Part shown: positions 7,011 to 14,276 of the stretch, piece by piece | Numbering within the stretch: the stretch's first letter is position 1 | Layout of the letters: each line of letters starts with the position of its first letter | NCBI GenBank assembly: GCA_003644265.1 | Contig: QNBX01000099.1 | Location: forward strand, 1-17,123 | Direction: 5' to 3' | Source of the DNA: Planctomycetota bacterium | Lineage (GTDB): Bacteria; Planctomycetota; B15-G4 | DNA length: 17,123 nt | The notes under the pieces: generated by a model | The model's database searches: none | Seen by the model: the letters and a program-made list of their open reading frames with translations, nothing else | What the model was told of the DNA's origin: nothing | Program-made: the position numbers and the translations under genes

Positions 7011-8521
7011 AGATCGCGCCGATGACCCTCGCTCTGTGCTTCGGCGTCTGCTTCTCGACGTCGGCTCAGGACACGCCGGGCGGCCTGTTGCTGGGGGCGC
7101 CCCTCACGGTCATCGCCGGCGCCGGGACCGGCGCGGGTGGGGCGACGCTGGCCACCAATCGGCTCTACAGCAAGCCCGTGGGCTACGAGCCGTTCTTGGT
7201 GGACGGTCCGCCAGGCATCGCCGGCGCGCCCGCGTTCACGGCGGCGGCCCTGTTCGGCTCCGGCGGCGCGCCCCCCGGCTTCGCGATCAACGCCCTGTCG
7301 GTGGGCCTGGACGTGCTGCCCGTGCTGCCGCCCGTGGGCGGCATCTGTCAGGTCGACCTCAGCGGTCCCGGAGATCCTTGGGGGCTGATCGGGTTCTCGG
7401 TGACTCGCGCCAGCAAGGGCGTGCCGGGCAGCTTGATCCGGCTCGAGAACGACTCGGACGGAGGCGCTGGCGCCGACTTCTTCACCTACGTCCTGCCGGG
7501 GTCGGTGTTTCCGCTCGACGTGGCCGACTGCTACCCGGTGGACGAGGTCCAGGTCGCCATCGACGGCATCGACATGGACCTCTCCGACAGCATGAGCGAG
7601 GGAGAGATCTCGGCGCTCGACTTCTTCATGCCTGCCTACGAGGTGGGAGCCCCGCTCACCGCCGATCTGGATCAGACGCCGACGGTGTACTTCAGCGTGA
7701 CCTACGAGAGCATCCACCCGCCGGGTGGCGGGCCCAGCCCGGTTCCCCACGCGTGGTTCGATCCGCCCTTCGGCCTGATCGACAAGACGTCCGGCACGGT
7801 CCTGCAGACGACGTGGAACAACGTGAGCAGCACCTGGAGCACGCCCAGCGTGCTCTTGAGCTTCATGGAGCTCGGCCTCGGGCCGAACGACGACCTGGAC
7901 GCCTTGGCTGTGGATGAGACCGCCTGCACCGCCATGTTCTCCATCCGCCGCCACGCCGCGGTCCCACCCTCCCCCATCTCCAAGCAGCTCCAGGTCGTGA
8001 TCTGGTGCAGCGGGACGGACGCGGCGGGCGGCACGTCCGTCGGTGACCTCTACGCGACCGACGAGACGGGCAGCAGGTCCGTCGCCGGGCGCATGGAGGT
8101 GGCCGCGGATGACGACATTGACAGCGTCTGCACCGAGGACCCCGCCAGCCAGGGGCTCGCGGCCGACGAGCTGTATGGAGAACCCCTGGGCGCCTTCAAG
8201 CCGGACAACAAGACCTTCGCCTCGAGCATGTTCCGGGATCGGGCCGATCCCCAGTCGAGGTTGACGCTCATGCTGGAGGGACTGTCCACGACGTCGCCGC
8301 CCCAGCTGCTTGGCCTGCTGGTCGACTTCCCCATGTCCGTCGGGCATCTCGAGCCCTTGCTCCTGGGGCCGGTCGGACTGGGTACCTTCCAGACCCATCG
8401 CCAGCTGACGCTCGCGGACGCAGCGCTGATGTTCCTGGACGAGCCGATGCGGGTCATCCCGCTCGTCGGCGGCGGCGGGCTGCCCCTGGCGTGCGCGCCG
8501 ACGCTGCGCATCCAGCTCTAG
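7007..8521 (+). CDS. Secreted protein of unknown function, third gene of sigma-kinase operon
   Basis: A 504-residue protein with a classical signal peptide (1-20, hydrophobic core TLALCFGVCF, likely cleavage after TSA). The mature part is rich in Gly, Pro, Asp and beta-type sequence and has six Cys spread along the chain, suggesting disulfides outside the cytoplasm. A stretch near residues 290-310 (DDLDALAVDETACTAMFSI) resembles a DALD-FSV pattern I have seen in exported planctomycete and actinobacterial proteins; function unknown. A second acidic stretch, ADDDIDSVC, occurs near 365-373 and may be a repeat of the same element. The gene begins inside the kinase stop codon (ATGA, 7007-7010), so it is co-translated with the signalling pair. 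It may be a ligand, a substrate or a structural product of that pathway. No enzyme motif was recognised. Confidence 0.87.
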   Translation: MKIAPMTLALCFGVCFSTSAQDTPGGLLLGAPLTVIAGAGTGAGGATLATNRLYSKPVGYEPFLVDGPPGIAGAPAFTAAALFGSGGAPPGFAINALSVGLDVLPVLPPVGGICQVDLSGPGDPWGLIGFSVTRASKGVPGSLIRLENDSDGGAGADFFTYVLPGSVFPLDVADCYPVDEVQVAIDGIDMDLSDSMSEGEISALDFFMPAYEVGAPLTADLDQTPTVYFSVTYESIHPPGGGPSPVPHAWFDPPFGLIDKTSGTVLQTTWNNVSSTWSTPSVLLSFMELGLGPNDDLDALAVDETACTAMFSIRRHAAVPPSPISKQLQVVIWCSGTDAAGGTSVGDLYATDETGSRSVAGRMEVAADDDIDSVCTEDPASQGLAADELYGEPLGAFKPDNKTFASSMFRDRADPQSRLTLMLEGLSTTSPPQLLGLLVDFPMSVGHLEPLLLGPVGLGTFQTHRQLTLADAALMFLDEPMRVIPLVGGGGLPLACAPTLRIQL

Positions 8522-8697
8522 CGTGCGTGCTGGAGGGCTCGCTCGGCGCGTGCCCCTGGTCGCGCGGGCGGCTCTGCGGCCGGGCTCACTGGCAGCTGCA
8601 GCCGCGCACCAACGGTCCGTCGAGCTTGGTCAGCTCTCTGTCTGCTCAGGATCCCGTCGTGGGTCACGCGTCGTGGTTGCCCGGGTGGGCCGGTGCG

Positions 8698-9636
8698 TCA
8701 GCTTGTGACGGCCTGCAACGCGTTGCTGGCCGCCCAGCCCAGTGGATTCGATGGATCCTGGATCCAGCACTGCACGTAGAGCTGCGTCCCTGCGGCGGTG
8801 CCGGCGGGGAAGGAGAAGTTCAGCTCGAGTGAGCCGGCGCCGTCGGTCGCCAGCGGGATCAGCAGGTCGAGGCTCGGCACCATCAGACCGCCCTTGCATG
8901 CTGCGCCGAGTTGATCCAGTCCGACCACGATCATGGCGCCCGCGGACGGGTGGGCGCCCGCGAGCTCCAGTGACGTGTCCGCTCCCGACTCCAGGGTGCC
9001 TGTGCCGGTGAGCACCGGCATGCCGGCCGCGCCCGCCAAGCCGTTTCCGAGATCGCTCCAGCCACCGCTGTTGGTGACCAGCACGTTGTCGATGAACCAG
9101 CCCTGGCCATGGTCGCGCTCGCCGTCCGCGTGGAAGTTCCACTGCAGGGTGACCTGTGAACCCTCCCAGCCCCAGTCGAACGAGTGGCTGAAGAGCATGG
9201 GCGCACCGGTGTCGTCGTCCACGTCCCACGAGCCGAGGAAGATGGCGGACGGCGGGACGGATCTGACGATCGAGAAATACGCCTTGTCGCCGGCCGCGTC
9301 GGCCTGATCGAGGTCGAGCATGTGTTCGAAGCGGAGCGTGAAGGGCGGTGACCCGCTCAGCACGAACGGCTTCGACATGAGCGTGGAGCTGTAGGGCATG
9401 CCGGCGTCGTAGCTGCAGGTCGCGGGGTCGTTGCTGACCGCCATGCCCGACGCCGCGCCGCACTCACCGGGGGCGGCGACGCGCCACGGCCGCTGCATCA
9501 GGTACCAGTTGTCCGCGTTCAGGGTCTCGAAGTCGTCCGCGAAGAGGGCTTGCGGCTGGGCCGAGGCGAGCGGCGCGGCGAACCCGCAGGCGATGGTCAG
9601 GAACGCGGCGGTGATCGGGTTTGATGAGGCAGTCAT
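8698..9636 (-). CDS. Secreted protein with jelly-roll-like region and planctomycete C-terminal domain
   Basis: A 312-residue exported protein. The signal peptide spans 1-26 (AAFLTIACGFAAPLASA, cleavage before QPQ). Residues 30-190 begin LFADDFETLNADNWYL and end WFIDNVLVTNSGG, a pattern of beta-sandwich (MAM/LamG/CBM-like) domains that bind carbohydrate or protein. Residues about 192-310 form a second domain (LTGTGTLESGADTSLELAGA, KGG, PLATDGAGSLELNFSFPAG, LYVQCWIQDPSNPLGWAASNAL) of a type I associate with secreted planctomycete proteins. The related ending of the next gene upstream suggests a shared sorting or assembly role. The start ATG 9636-9634 lacks a strong ribosome site. It converges on the 504-residue gene across a 176-base gap (8522-8697) in which I see no clear terminator. 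Confidence 0.86.
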   Translation of the reverse strand: MTASSNPITAAFLTIACGFAAPLASAQPQALFADDFETLNADNWYLMQRPWRVAAPGECGAASGMAVSNDPATCSYDAGMPYSSTLMSKPFVLSGSPPFTLRFEHMLDLDQADAAGDKAYFSIVRSVPPSAIFLGSWDVDDDTGAPMLFSHSFDWGWEGSQVTLQWNFHADGERDHGQGWFIDNVLVTNSGGWSDLGNGLAGAAGMPVLTGTGTLESGADTSLELAGAHPSAGAMIVVGLDQLGAACKGGLMVPSLDLLIPLATDGAGSLELNFSFPAGTAAGTQLYVQCWIQDPSNPLGWAASNALQAVTS

Positions 9637-9720
9637 GGTCGGTGTCCGTGATGAGGGAGGTGGGTGTTCAGCGACCTACACGCGAGCTGGCGCTGAACTC
9701 CCCACACCTGTTTCCGGGCC

Positions 9721-9750
9721 AGCCAGCCGGGCGTGGGCGCCCGGCTGGCT
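9721..9750 (-). terminator. Strong hairpin after the 404-residue secreted protein gene
   Basis: A perfect 13-bp stem (AGCCAGCCGGGCG / CGCCCGGCTGGCT) with a 4-base loop begins 19 bases after the stop of the minus-strand gene ending at 9770. No T-run follows on either strand, so it may be a non-canonical terminator or an mRNA 3'-end stabiliser. It lies between two same-strand genes and would separate their expression. Confidence 0.6.
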
Positions 9751-9769
9751 CTGGTCCGGCCCGGCTCGG

Positions 9770-10984
9770 CTACGGGCGCACCGTGGTGAGCGTGAGCGCC
9801 GGGGTCGCCTCGAGCAGCCCGGTCATGCCGTCTATGGTGATCCATTGCATGTGGATCTCGAGCCCGATGGGCACGGTCGTCGGCAGGGGCGCCGCGATGG
9901 ACAGGCTGCCGGTGTGCAGCATGGGGCCGATCAGTACGGTCGGTAGCACGAACAGGTTCTCGCCCTTGAGCTTCAGTGGAGGGCACTGGGCCGCGACGTC
10001 CACGAACAGCGCCGCCATGCCGGGAGCGGCGCCGAGCAGCTCCAGCTGCGGGCTTGTGCCGGGGATGGCCATGCCCACCAGGTCGATCTCGGGACCGCTG
10101 CCCGCGCCGTAGGTCACGCCGTGGGCGGCGAAGGCCAGGCCGGACAAAGCGCCTGACGCGACGCTGAACACGGGGTTCGGAAACGCGAAGTCAGCCGGCG
10201 CGAGGGCTGCCGCGCCGCTGGAGCAGCTGATGATGGCATCGACGTGCGCCACCAAAACGGAATCCGTGACGAACAGGCTCTTGTTCGTCGCGCCGACGCC
10301 GGGGCTCCTGGTGTCCATGTCGAGCCCGGTGAGCGACGCGCTCAGACCCAGGCTGGTCACGTCGATGCTGCACAAGAGGGCGCCGGCACCGGGTGTGAAC
10401 ACGCCCACGGTGCCGTCGTCGAAGCAGGCCCACAGCCGCCCACCGGCGTGGGGGTCCCAGGCAATGTCCGTCATGGGCGCGGGGTAGGGCGACACGAACG
10501 GGCCCGAGGAGAGGGTCCCGGCGCCGCAGGACGGCAGGACGGCGGCGTACTGGTTGGCGCTGCAGACCCAGAGCCGGCCGGCGGTGCTGTTCATGCCCAG
10601 GCCGGTGATGGCGCCGCCCAGCGGGTTCATGAACCCCGACAGCTGGACGCCGTCCACCGAGTACTCGCCGATCTGGTTTGCGCCCGCGGCCCAGATGGTG
10701 TCAGCGAAGCGGTTGACCGCCACGTCGCCCTCGATGCCGGGCGGGCCGGAGAAGGGGGTGGGGCCGGGGCAGGCGCCCGGGCCCACGGGGAACGAGGGGT
10801 GCTGCCCGAAGGGGCCGTTGGGGTAGCCGCAGGGGCCACCCGAGCCGCCGGTGAGTTCCACCACCACGGGGCCGCCGCTGCCGCCCGCGGCGCCGATGCC
10901 GTACAGGGTCTGGGCCTCGGCCGAGAGGGCCATGCTGGCCACGGCGAGCAGCGAGAGGGTCAGGTGACTGAGGGCGCTGGTCAT
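9770..10984 (-). CDS. Secreted beta-propeller-like protein with shared C-terminal domain
   Basis: A 404-residue exported protein with a signal peptide at 1-24 (LTLSLLAVASMALSAEA, cleavage before QTLYG). The body has loosely repeated segments such as GDVAVNRFADTIWAAGANQI, ITGLGMNSTAGRLWVCSA, MTDIAWDPHAGGRLWACFDD and LTGLDMD, spaced as in beta-propeller blades. The last roughly 90 residues (ELLGAAPGMAALFVDVAAQ, PLKLKGENLFVLP, LPTTVPIGLEIHMQW, LLEATPALTLTTVRP) match the C-terminal domain of the neighbouring 312-residue protein in layout. The start at 10984 is chosen over the upstream ATG at 11134 because it begins the signal peptide and has GGAGA 7 bases upstream. Role unknown; probably a surface or extracellular protein. 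Confidence 0.85.
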   Translation of the reverse strand: MTSALSHLTLSLLAVASMALSAEAQTLYGIGAAGGSGGPVVVELTGGSGGPCGYPNGPFGQHPSFPVGPGACPGPTPFSGPPGIEGDVAVNRFADTIWAAGANQIGEYSVDGVQLSGFMNPLGGAITGLGMNSTAGRLWVCSANQYAAVLPSCGAGTLSSGPFVSPYPAPMTDIAWDPHAGGRLWACFDDGTVGVFTPGAGALLCSIDVTSLGLSASLTGLDMDTRSPGVGATNKSLFVTDSVLVAHVDAIISCSSGAAALAPADFAFPNPVFSVASGALSGLAFAAHGVTYGAGSGPEIDLVGMAIPGTSPQLELLGAAPGMAALFVDVAAQCPPLKLKGENLFVLPTVLIGPMLHTGSLSIAAPLPTTVPIGLEIHMQWITIDGMTGLLEATPALTLTTVRP

Positions 10985-10991
10985 GGTTCCG

Positions 10992-10996
10992 TCTCC
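10992..10996 (-). promoter_or_regulatory. Ribosome binding site fixing the start at 10984
   Basis: GGAGA on the minus strand, 7 bases before ATG 10984, supports the short form that begins with a signal peptide. The 179-base divergent gap 10985-11163 must also hold the sulfotransferase promoter, but no convincing -35/-10 pair is visible there. Confidence 0.6.
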
Positions 10997-11163
10997 AGGA
11001 GCGGGGGCGTGCTGGTCCGCGCTCGGCGGACCGCTCGGACGGGCGCTCCATCCCGGTCCACCTGACAACACGCAGTCGAGGGCACCGCTCCGAAGTGGCG
11101 CACGTGTGGCACGCCAGGGCGTCGGATGACTCATGCCAAGGCTGCTAGACTCGGCGCCTCGCC

Positions 11164-12144
11164 ATGATCAGCTCGCCCACCGACACATCGGCCTGCCCGC
11201 GCCCGCTCTTCATCGTGGGCCACGGGCGCTCGGGCACCACGCTGATCCGGCTCATGCTCAACGCCCACCCCGCCGTGCACATTCCGGGCGAGACGGCCTT
11301 CGTGAGCTACCTGCGCCGGCACCTGCGGCCCGGCGGCGCCTGCCCGCGCGACGCCGGCTACGAGGCCATGGTCGAGCGCCTGCTCAGCCGCGGCTGGTTC
11401 ACCGAGAAGTGGATCGACGCGGGGCCGCTGCCCGTCGACGAGGTGCGCGCCTGCGCCCTCGCGGCGCCGCGCGAGCCGGGCGGCCTCATGGGCGCGCTGT
11501 TCTCGCAGCGCACGCGAGCCCTGGGCAAGACGCGCTGGGGCGACAAGGTGCCCAACAACTACCGATTCCTCGACGAGATCGAGGCCTGGTTCCCCGACGC
11601 GCAGGTGCTGCACATGCTGCGCGACGGGCGCGACGTGGCGGTGAGCTGCCTGACGCCGCCCTTCAGCGACGAGCACGACATGGGCGACGTGTACGAGGTG
11701 GCCCTGCGCTGGCGCGACGCTCTGCGACGCGGCGCCCGCGGGCTGCAGCGCCTTGGCGCCGAGCGCTACCGCGAGCTGCGCTACGAGGACCTGACCGCCG
11801 ACCCCGCGCGCGAGCTGCGCGCCCTGTGTGACTGGCTGGGTGAACCCTTCGACCCGGCCATGCTCGAGTACCACCGCGACAGCCGCCGGCAGATCCCCGA
11901 CAGCGAGAAGGCCGTGCACCCACGCCTCGGCGGCCAGGTGGACCGCACGCGCGTGGAGCGCTGGCGTAGCGACGCGCCGCCCGGGATGGTGGCGGCCTTC
12001 GAGGGCGTGGCTGGCTACGAGCTGCGCCGGGCCGGCTACGCCCTGAGCGACGAGCAGCCGTCGCCTGCTCTGGCCATCCGCATTGCCTGGGAGCGGCTGC
12101 GGCCGCGGCGCATCGACAAACCCTACGGTGCGGGCGGCCGCTGA
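11164..12144 (+). CDS. PAPS-dependent sulfotransferase family protein
   Basis: A 326-residue protein of the Sulfotransfer_3 type. It transfers sulfate from PAPS to a hydroxyl or amino group of a sugar, lipid or peptide. The 5'-phosphosulfate loop is PLFIVGHGRSGTTLIRLMLN (14-33). WGDKVPNNY (125-133) matches the conserved GDK-P motif. The 3'-phosphate site is LRDGRDVAVS (152-161), and a YEDL motif lies at 207-210. Length and motif order are normal and the protein looks intact. The start ATG has no obvious ribosome site. It is the first gene of a possible plus-strand pair with the membrane protein at 12321. A sulfatase lies elsewhere in the window, but no direct link between the two is shown. 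Confidence 0.9.
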   Translation: MISSPTDTSACPRPLFIVGHGRSGTTLIRLMLNAHPAVHIPGETAFVSYLRRHLRPGGACPRDAGYEAMVERLLSRGWFTEKWIDAGPLPVDEVRACALAAPREPGGLMGALFSQRTRALGKTRWGDKVPNNYRFLDEIEAWFPDAQVLHMLRDGRDVAVSCLTPPFSDEHDMGDVYEVALRWRDALRRGARGLQRLGAERYRELRYEDLTADPARELRALCDWLGEPFDPAMLEYHRDSRRQIPDSEKAVHPRLGGQVDRTRVERWRSDAPPGMVAAFEGVAGYELRRAGYALSDEQPSPALAIRIAWERLRPRRIDKPYGAGGR

Positions 12145-12320
12145 GCAGGGCTGTGGCTGCGCGAGCTGCGTGGCGGGATGCTCGCTCAGGCGGGCCTGCT
12201 GCTGGTGCCGTGGCTCTCGCGTCGCGCGGCCGCTGGTGGGGCCAGCTGACCCGGGCGCGTTGAGCGCCAGACCGGACTCCTGATTCAAGTCAGGCGCCGA
12301 TCTTGTCATCATGGTGGGCC

Positions 12321-12983
12321 ATGGAGCCGACGACATCGAGCCCCTTTCAGGGCCCCTCCGGGTTGGGTGTGTTCGGGACGGCCAGCTTGCTGCTGAGACG
12401 CGCGCACAAGCCGCTGTTCGTGCTGCCCCTGCTGGTGGGCGGGGTCGTGGCGCGCGTCGATCTGGCCGGCGGCATCTCTGCGCACATCCGCTATCGCGAC
12501 ACCATGGAGGTCGTGGCCCTGTGGGTGCTGGGCTCGGCGCTGCTGCTGGCGCTGATCAACGCCGCCCGCCATCGCAGCGGACCGTGCCTCTGGGTCGCCG
12601 CGCTCATGTTCAGCTTCTTCGCCCGCGAGCTGCACTTCACGGGCACGTCCAACGGTGTGGTCGTGGCCCTGCTGCTGCTGATCACCGTGCTCGTGCGTCG
12701 CTCAGGCAGCTGGCAGTCCACGCTGAACTCGCGCCGCTTCGCCACGCCGCTGGTGACCAGCTTCCTGTGCTATTTCTGCAGCCAGAGCATGGACCAACGT
12801 TGGTGGAGGATCATCCCGAACGAGAGCGTCTGGCACACCCCGGTGGAAGAGACGCTGGAGGTGCTCGGCCACTGTTTCTCGCTGCTCCTGGCATGGTTGA
12901 CACCGGGGGCGGCAGCGGGGGCGGCAGCGGGTTCGGGTGCGTCGGCGGGTGCGTCAGGCTGTGCGGGTGCGAAGGAAGAGTGA
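12321..12983 (+). CDS. Multi-pass membrane protein of unknown function
   Basis: A 220-residue protein with about six hydrophobic segments (roughly 31-48, 62-81, 89-101, 112-126, 141-153, 180-194). Charged or polar residues at helix borders stand out: FFARELHF (99-106) and VEETLEVLGH (175-184), the kind of Glu/His pattern that can mark a membrane enzyme site. I do not recognise the family. The tail (195-220) is a low-complexity Ala/Gly/Ser stretch, GAAAGAAAGSGASAGASG, followed by AKEE. ATG 12321 is chosen; a TTG at 12303 would add six residues. The 176-base gap before it holds only two small stem-loops (12254-12268 and 12279-12294). It ends just before a ten-C run. Confidence 0.72.
   Translation: MEPTTSSPFQGPSGLGVFGTASLLLRRAHKPLFVLPLLVGGVVARVDLAGGISAHIRYRDTMEVVALWVLGSALLLALINAARHRSGPCLWVAALMFSFFARELHFTGTSNGVVVALLLLITVLVRRSGSWQSTLNSRRFATPLVTSFLCYFCSQSMDQRWWRIIPNESVWHTPVEETLEVLGHCFSLLLAWLTPGAAAGAAAGSGASAGASGCAGAKEE
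12904..12927. repeat. 12-bp direct repeat in the 3' end of the membrane protein gene
   Basis: CGGGGGCGGCAG occurs twice in tandem and encodes part of the Ala/Gly-rich tail. Related GGGTGCGTC elements follow to about 12957. Confidence 0.85.
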
Positions 12984-12988
12984 GCGGG

Positions 12989-12998
12989 CCCCCCCCCC
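12989..12998. repeat. Ten-base C homopolymer
   Basis: A run of ten C begins six bases after the stop of the membrane protein gene, in the 68-base convergent gap before the DUF2235 gene. It is non-coding in this reading. Confidence 0.97.
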
Positions 12999-13051
12999 TT
13001 GTCCACGGCGGTCGAGGCGCGACGCGGTGCTTCGGGACCGCTGTGCCCGGA

Positions 13052-14068
13052 TCAGTGCACCAGCTCGCCCCAGCCCTTCCGCTTCAGGTGCTTGACCAGA
13101 TAGGGAGGCCGGTAGTCGGAGTCCGCGTCGTAGCGTGTCTTCACGGAGCTGTGAATCTGCGTCGCGGCCTTGATGCGCCGGCGTGACTTGCCGAGCAGCT
13201 TCATGAAGCCGGTGTAGCTGTCGTGCAGCTTGGCGGTCGCGACGGCTCTTCGCTTGCGCCACAGGTGGGCCTCCAGCGTGAGCCCGCTGGCCTCGGCCTC
13301 GTCGGCAATCCAGCCCAGCGGGATGTCGCTCAGGGCCTGGCGTCCCGGCTTGACGTAGCCGCCGCCGATGTCCGTGTGCACACCGGCGAACCAGACCTGC
13401 TGGAGGTCGAGCCTGGCGCGCCGCTTCCAGATCGTGGGCTCGAAGTCCTCGCGTTTCTCATCGATCGCGAGCGCGTGCCGGGCGCAATCGATGTTCGGAC
13501 CGATCTTGTTGTCGTGGAAGTGGTGTTTGTCGTTCAGGAAGCCCGTGAAGGAGAACGGGATCCCCAGGGCGCCGACCGTGTCCCACACGCCGATGAAGCG
13601 GATGCGGACATCCAGATCGCAGGCGTAGCGCTTGCGAAAGCTCCTCGACTTGGCCGAGTCGGGGTGGGTTGGGCTCTTGTAGAGCTCAAAGGCCTCGTGC
13701 ACCCGGTTGGCGTGTTCGCGGCGTAGCACGCCGCAGTTGTTCATGAAGCCGGCCAAGCTGCGCACGGTGTACGCGCCGCGACTGAACCCGAAGAAGAAGA
13801 GCTCATCGCCGGGTTCGTAGTTCTGGATCAGGAAGCGGTAGCTGTCCTGGACGTTCTTGTTGATGCCCCGGCCGGTTGAGCCGCCCACCTTGGCGTCGTG
13901 ATAGGAACCGATGCCCCAGTCGTAGAACACCACTTGCTCGAGCCCGTCTCGCGACGAGACCGGCTCGATCGCTCGGGCGATCTTGAGCACGTTGGTCGGG
14001 AAGTCCTTGTCGATGTCCTGCTCGGGACGATTCCAGGTGCCGTCGGCGCAGATGACGATCCGTTTCAT
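13052..14068 (-). CDS. DUF2235 alpha/beta hydrolase (Tle1-like lipase domain)
   Basis: A 338-residue cytoplasmic-looking protein of the DUF2235 family, an alpha/beta hydrolase fold that includes the phospholipase effectors of type VI secretion. Motifs in order: CADGTWNRPEQD (7-18), nucleophile elbow FGFSRGAYTVRSLAG (93-107) with S96, FIGVWDTVGALG (158-169) with D163, and FAGVHTDIGGGY (227-238) with H231. The Ser, Asp and His expected for catalysis are all present. No signal peptide or secretion genes are visible, so a local lipase or esterase role is as likely as an exported toxin. ATG 14068 is chosen because GAGGAG stands 5 bases upstream and the family N-terminus (KRIVICADGTWN) begins there; the longer frame to 14461 is an artefact. 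The AIM24-like gene is 208 bases upstream on the same strand. Confidence 0.9.
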   Translation of the reverse strand: MKRIVICADGTWNRPEQDIDKDFPTNVLKIARAIEPVSSRDGLEQVVFYDWGIGSYHDAKVGGSTGRGINKNVQDSYRFLIQNYEPGDELFFFGFSRGAYTVRSLAGFMNNCGVLRREHANRVHEAFELYKSPTHPDSAKSRSFRKRYACDLDVRIRFIGVWDTVGALGIPFSFTGFLNDKHHFHDNKIGPNIDCARHALAIDEKREDFEPTIWKRRARLDLQQVWFAGVHTDIGGGYVKPGRQALSDIPLGWIADEAEASGLTLEAHLWRKRRAVATAKLHDSYTGFMKLLGKSRRRIKAATQIHSSVKTRYDADSDYRPPYLVKHLKRKGWGELVH

Positions 14069-14071
14069 GTT

Positions 14072-14079
14072 CTCTCCTC
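14072..14079 (-). promoter_or_regulatory. Strong ribosome binding site of the DUF2235 gene
   Basis: GAGGAGAG on the minus strand, with its GAGGAG core 5 bases before ATG 14068, is one of the best ribosome sites in the window and settles the start. Confidence 0.8.
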
Positions 14080-14129
14080 GGAGCTGTGCTGAGCGAACAG
14101 GGCGTCCGGCTTCCCGCCCACGCCACCTG

Positions 14130-14160
14130 ATCATAACGGTCGCGGAGGCGCCCTCGTCAT
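14130..14160 (-). promoter_or_regulatory. Possible promoter of the DUF2235 gene (TATGAT)
   Basis: On the minus strand, TATGAT (14135-14130) is preceded by ATGACG (14160-14155) with a 19-base spacer, a weak -35 match. Transcription would begin about 55 bases before the DUF2235 start. The same TATGAT hexamer precedes the sigma-kinase operon. Confidence 0.35.
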
Positions 14161-14188
14161 CGCGTCCGCGGCGCGTCGTCCGCAGCAG

Positions 14189-14202
14189 GCCGAGGCCTCG
14201 GC
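14189..14202. promoter_or_regulatory. 14-bp perfect palindrome, possible operator
   Basis: GCCGAGGCCTCGGC reads identically on both strands and lies about 55 bases upstream of the putative DUF2235 -10. It could be a dimeric regulator site or a small hairpin ending the AIM24 message. Confidence 0.35.
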
Positions 14203-14226
14203 GGGGACCAGAGCGCGGGCGGGCGC

Positions 14227-14256
14227 CCCGCTCGACCCGGCCTGGTCCCGCTCGAC
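14227..14256. repeat. Pair of 10-bp direct repeats at 20-bp period
   Basis: CCCGCTCGAC occurs at 14227-14236 and 14247-14256 in the gap between the AIM24-like and DUF2235 genes. The two-helical-turn spacing would suit binding of a regulator on one face of the DNA, but chance is possible in GC-rich sequence. Confidence 0.5.
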
Positions 14257-14276
14257 GCGTGGCAAGCGCTGGTCTG

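Noticed and set aside
6785..8398. 537-residue minus-strand frame opposite the secreted protein gene
   Set aside because: Arg/Gly/His-rich composition without domain, signal or motif; the opposite strand has a ribosome site, signal peptide and operon overlap. Long antisense frames are expected at this GC.
10985..11134. N-terminal extension of the propeller-like protein to ATG 11134
   Set aside because: It would bury the signal peptide; the ribosome site at 10992-10996 supports the start at 10984.
13052..14068. DUF2235 protein as a type VI secretion effector
   Set aside because: No VgrG, PAAR, Hcp or immunity gene is visible in the window; the family also occurs outside secretion loci.
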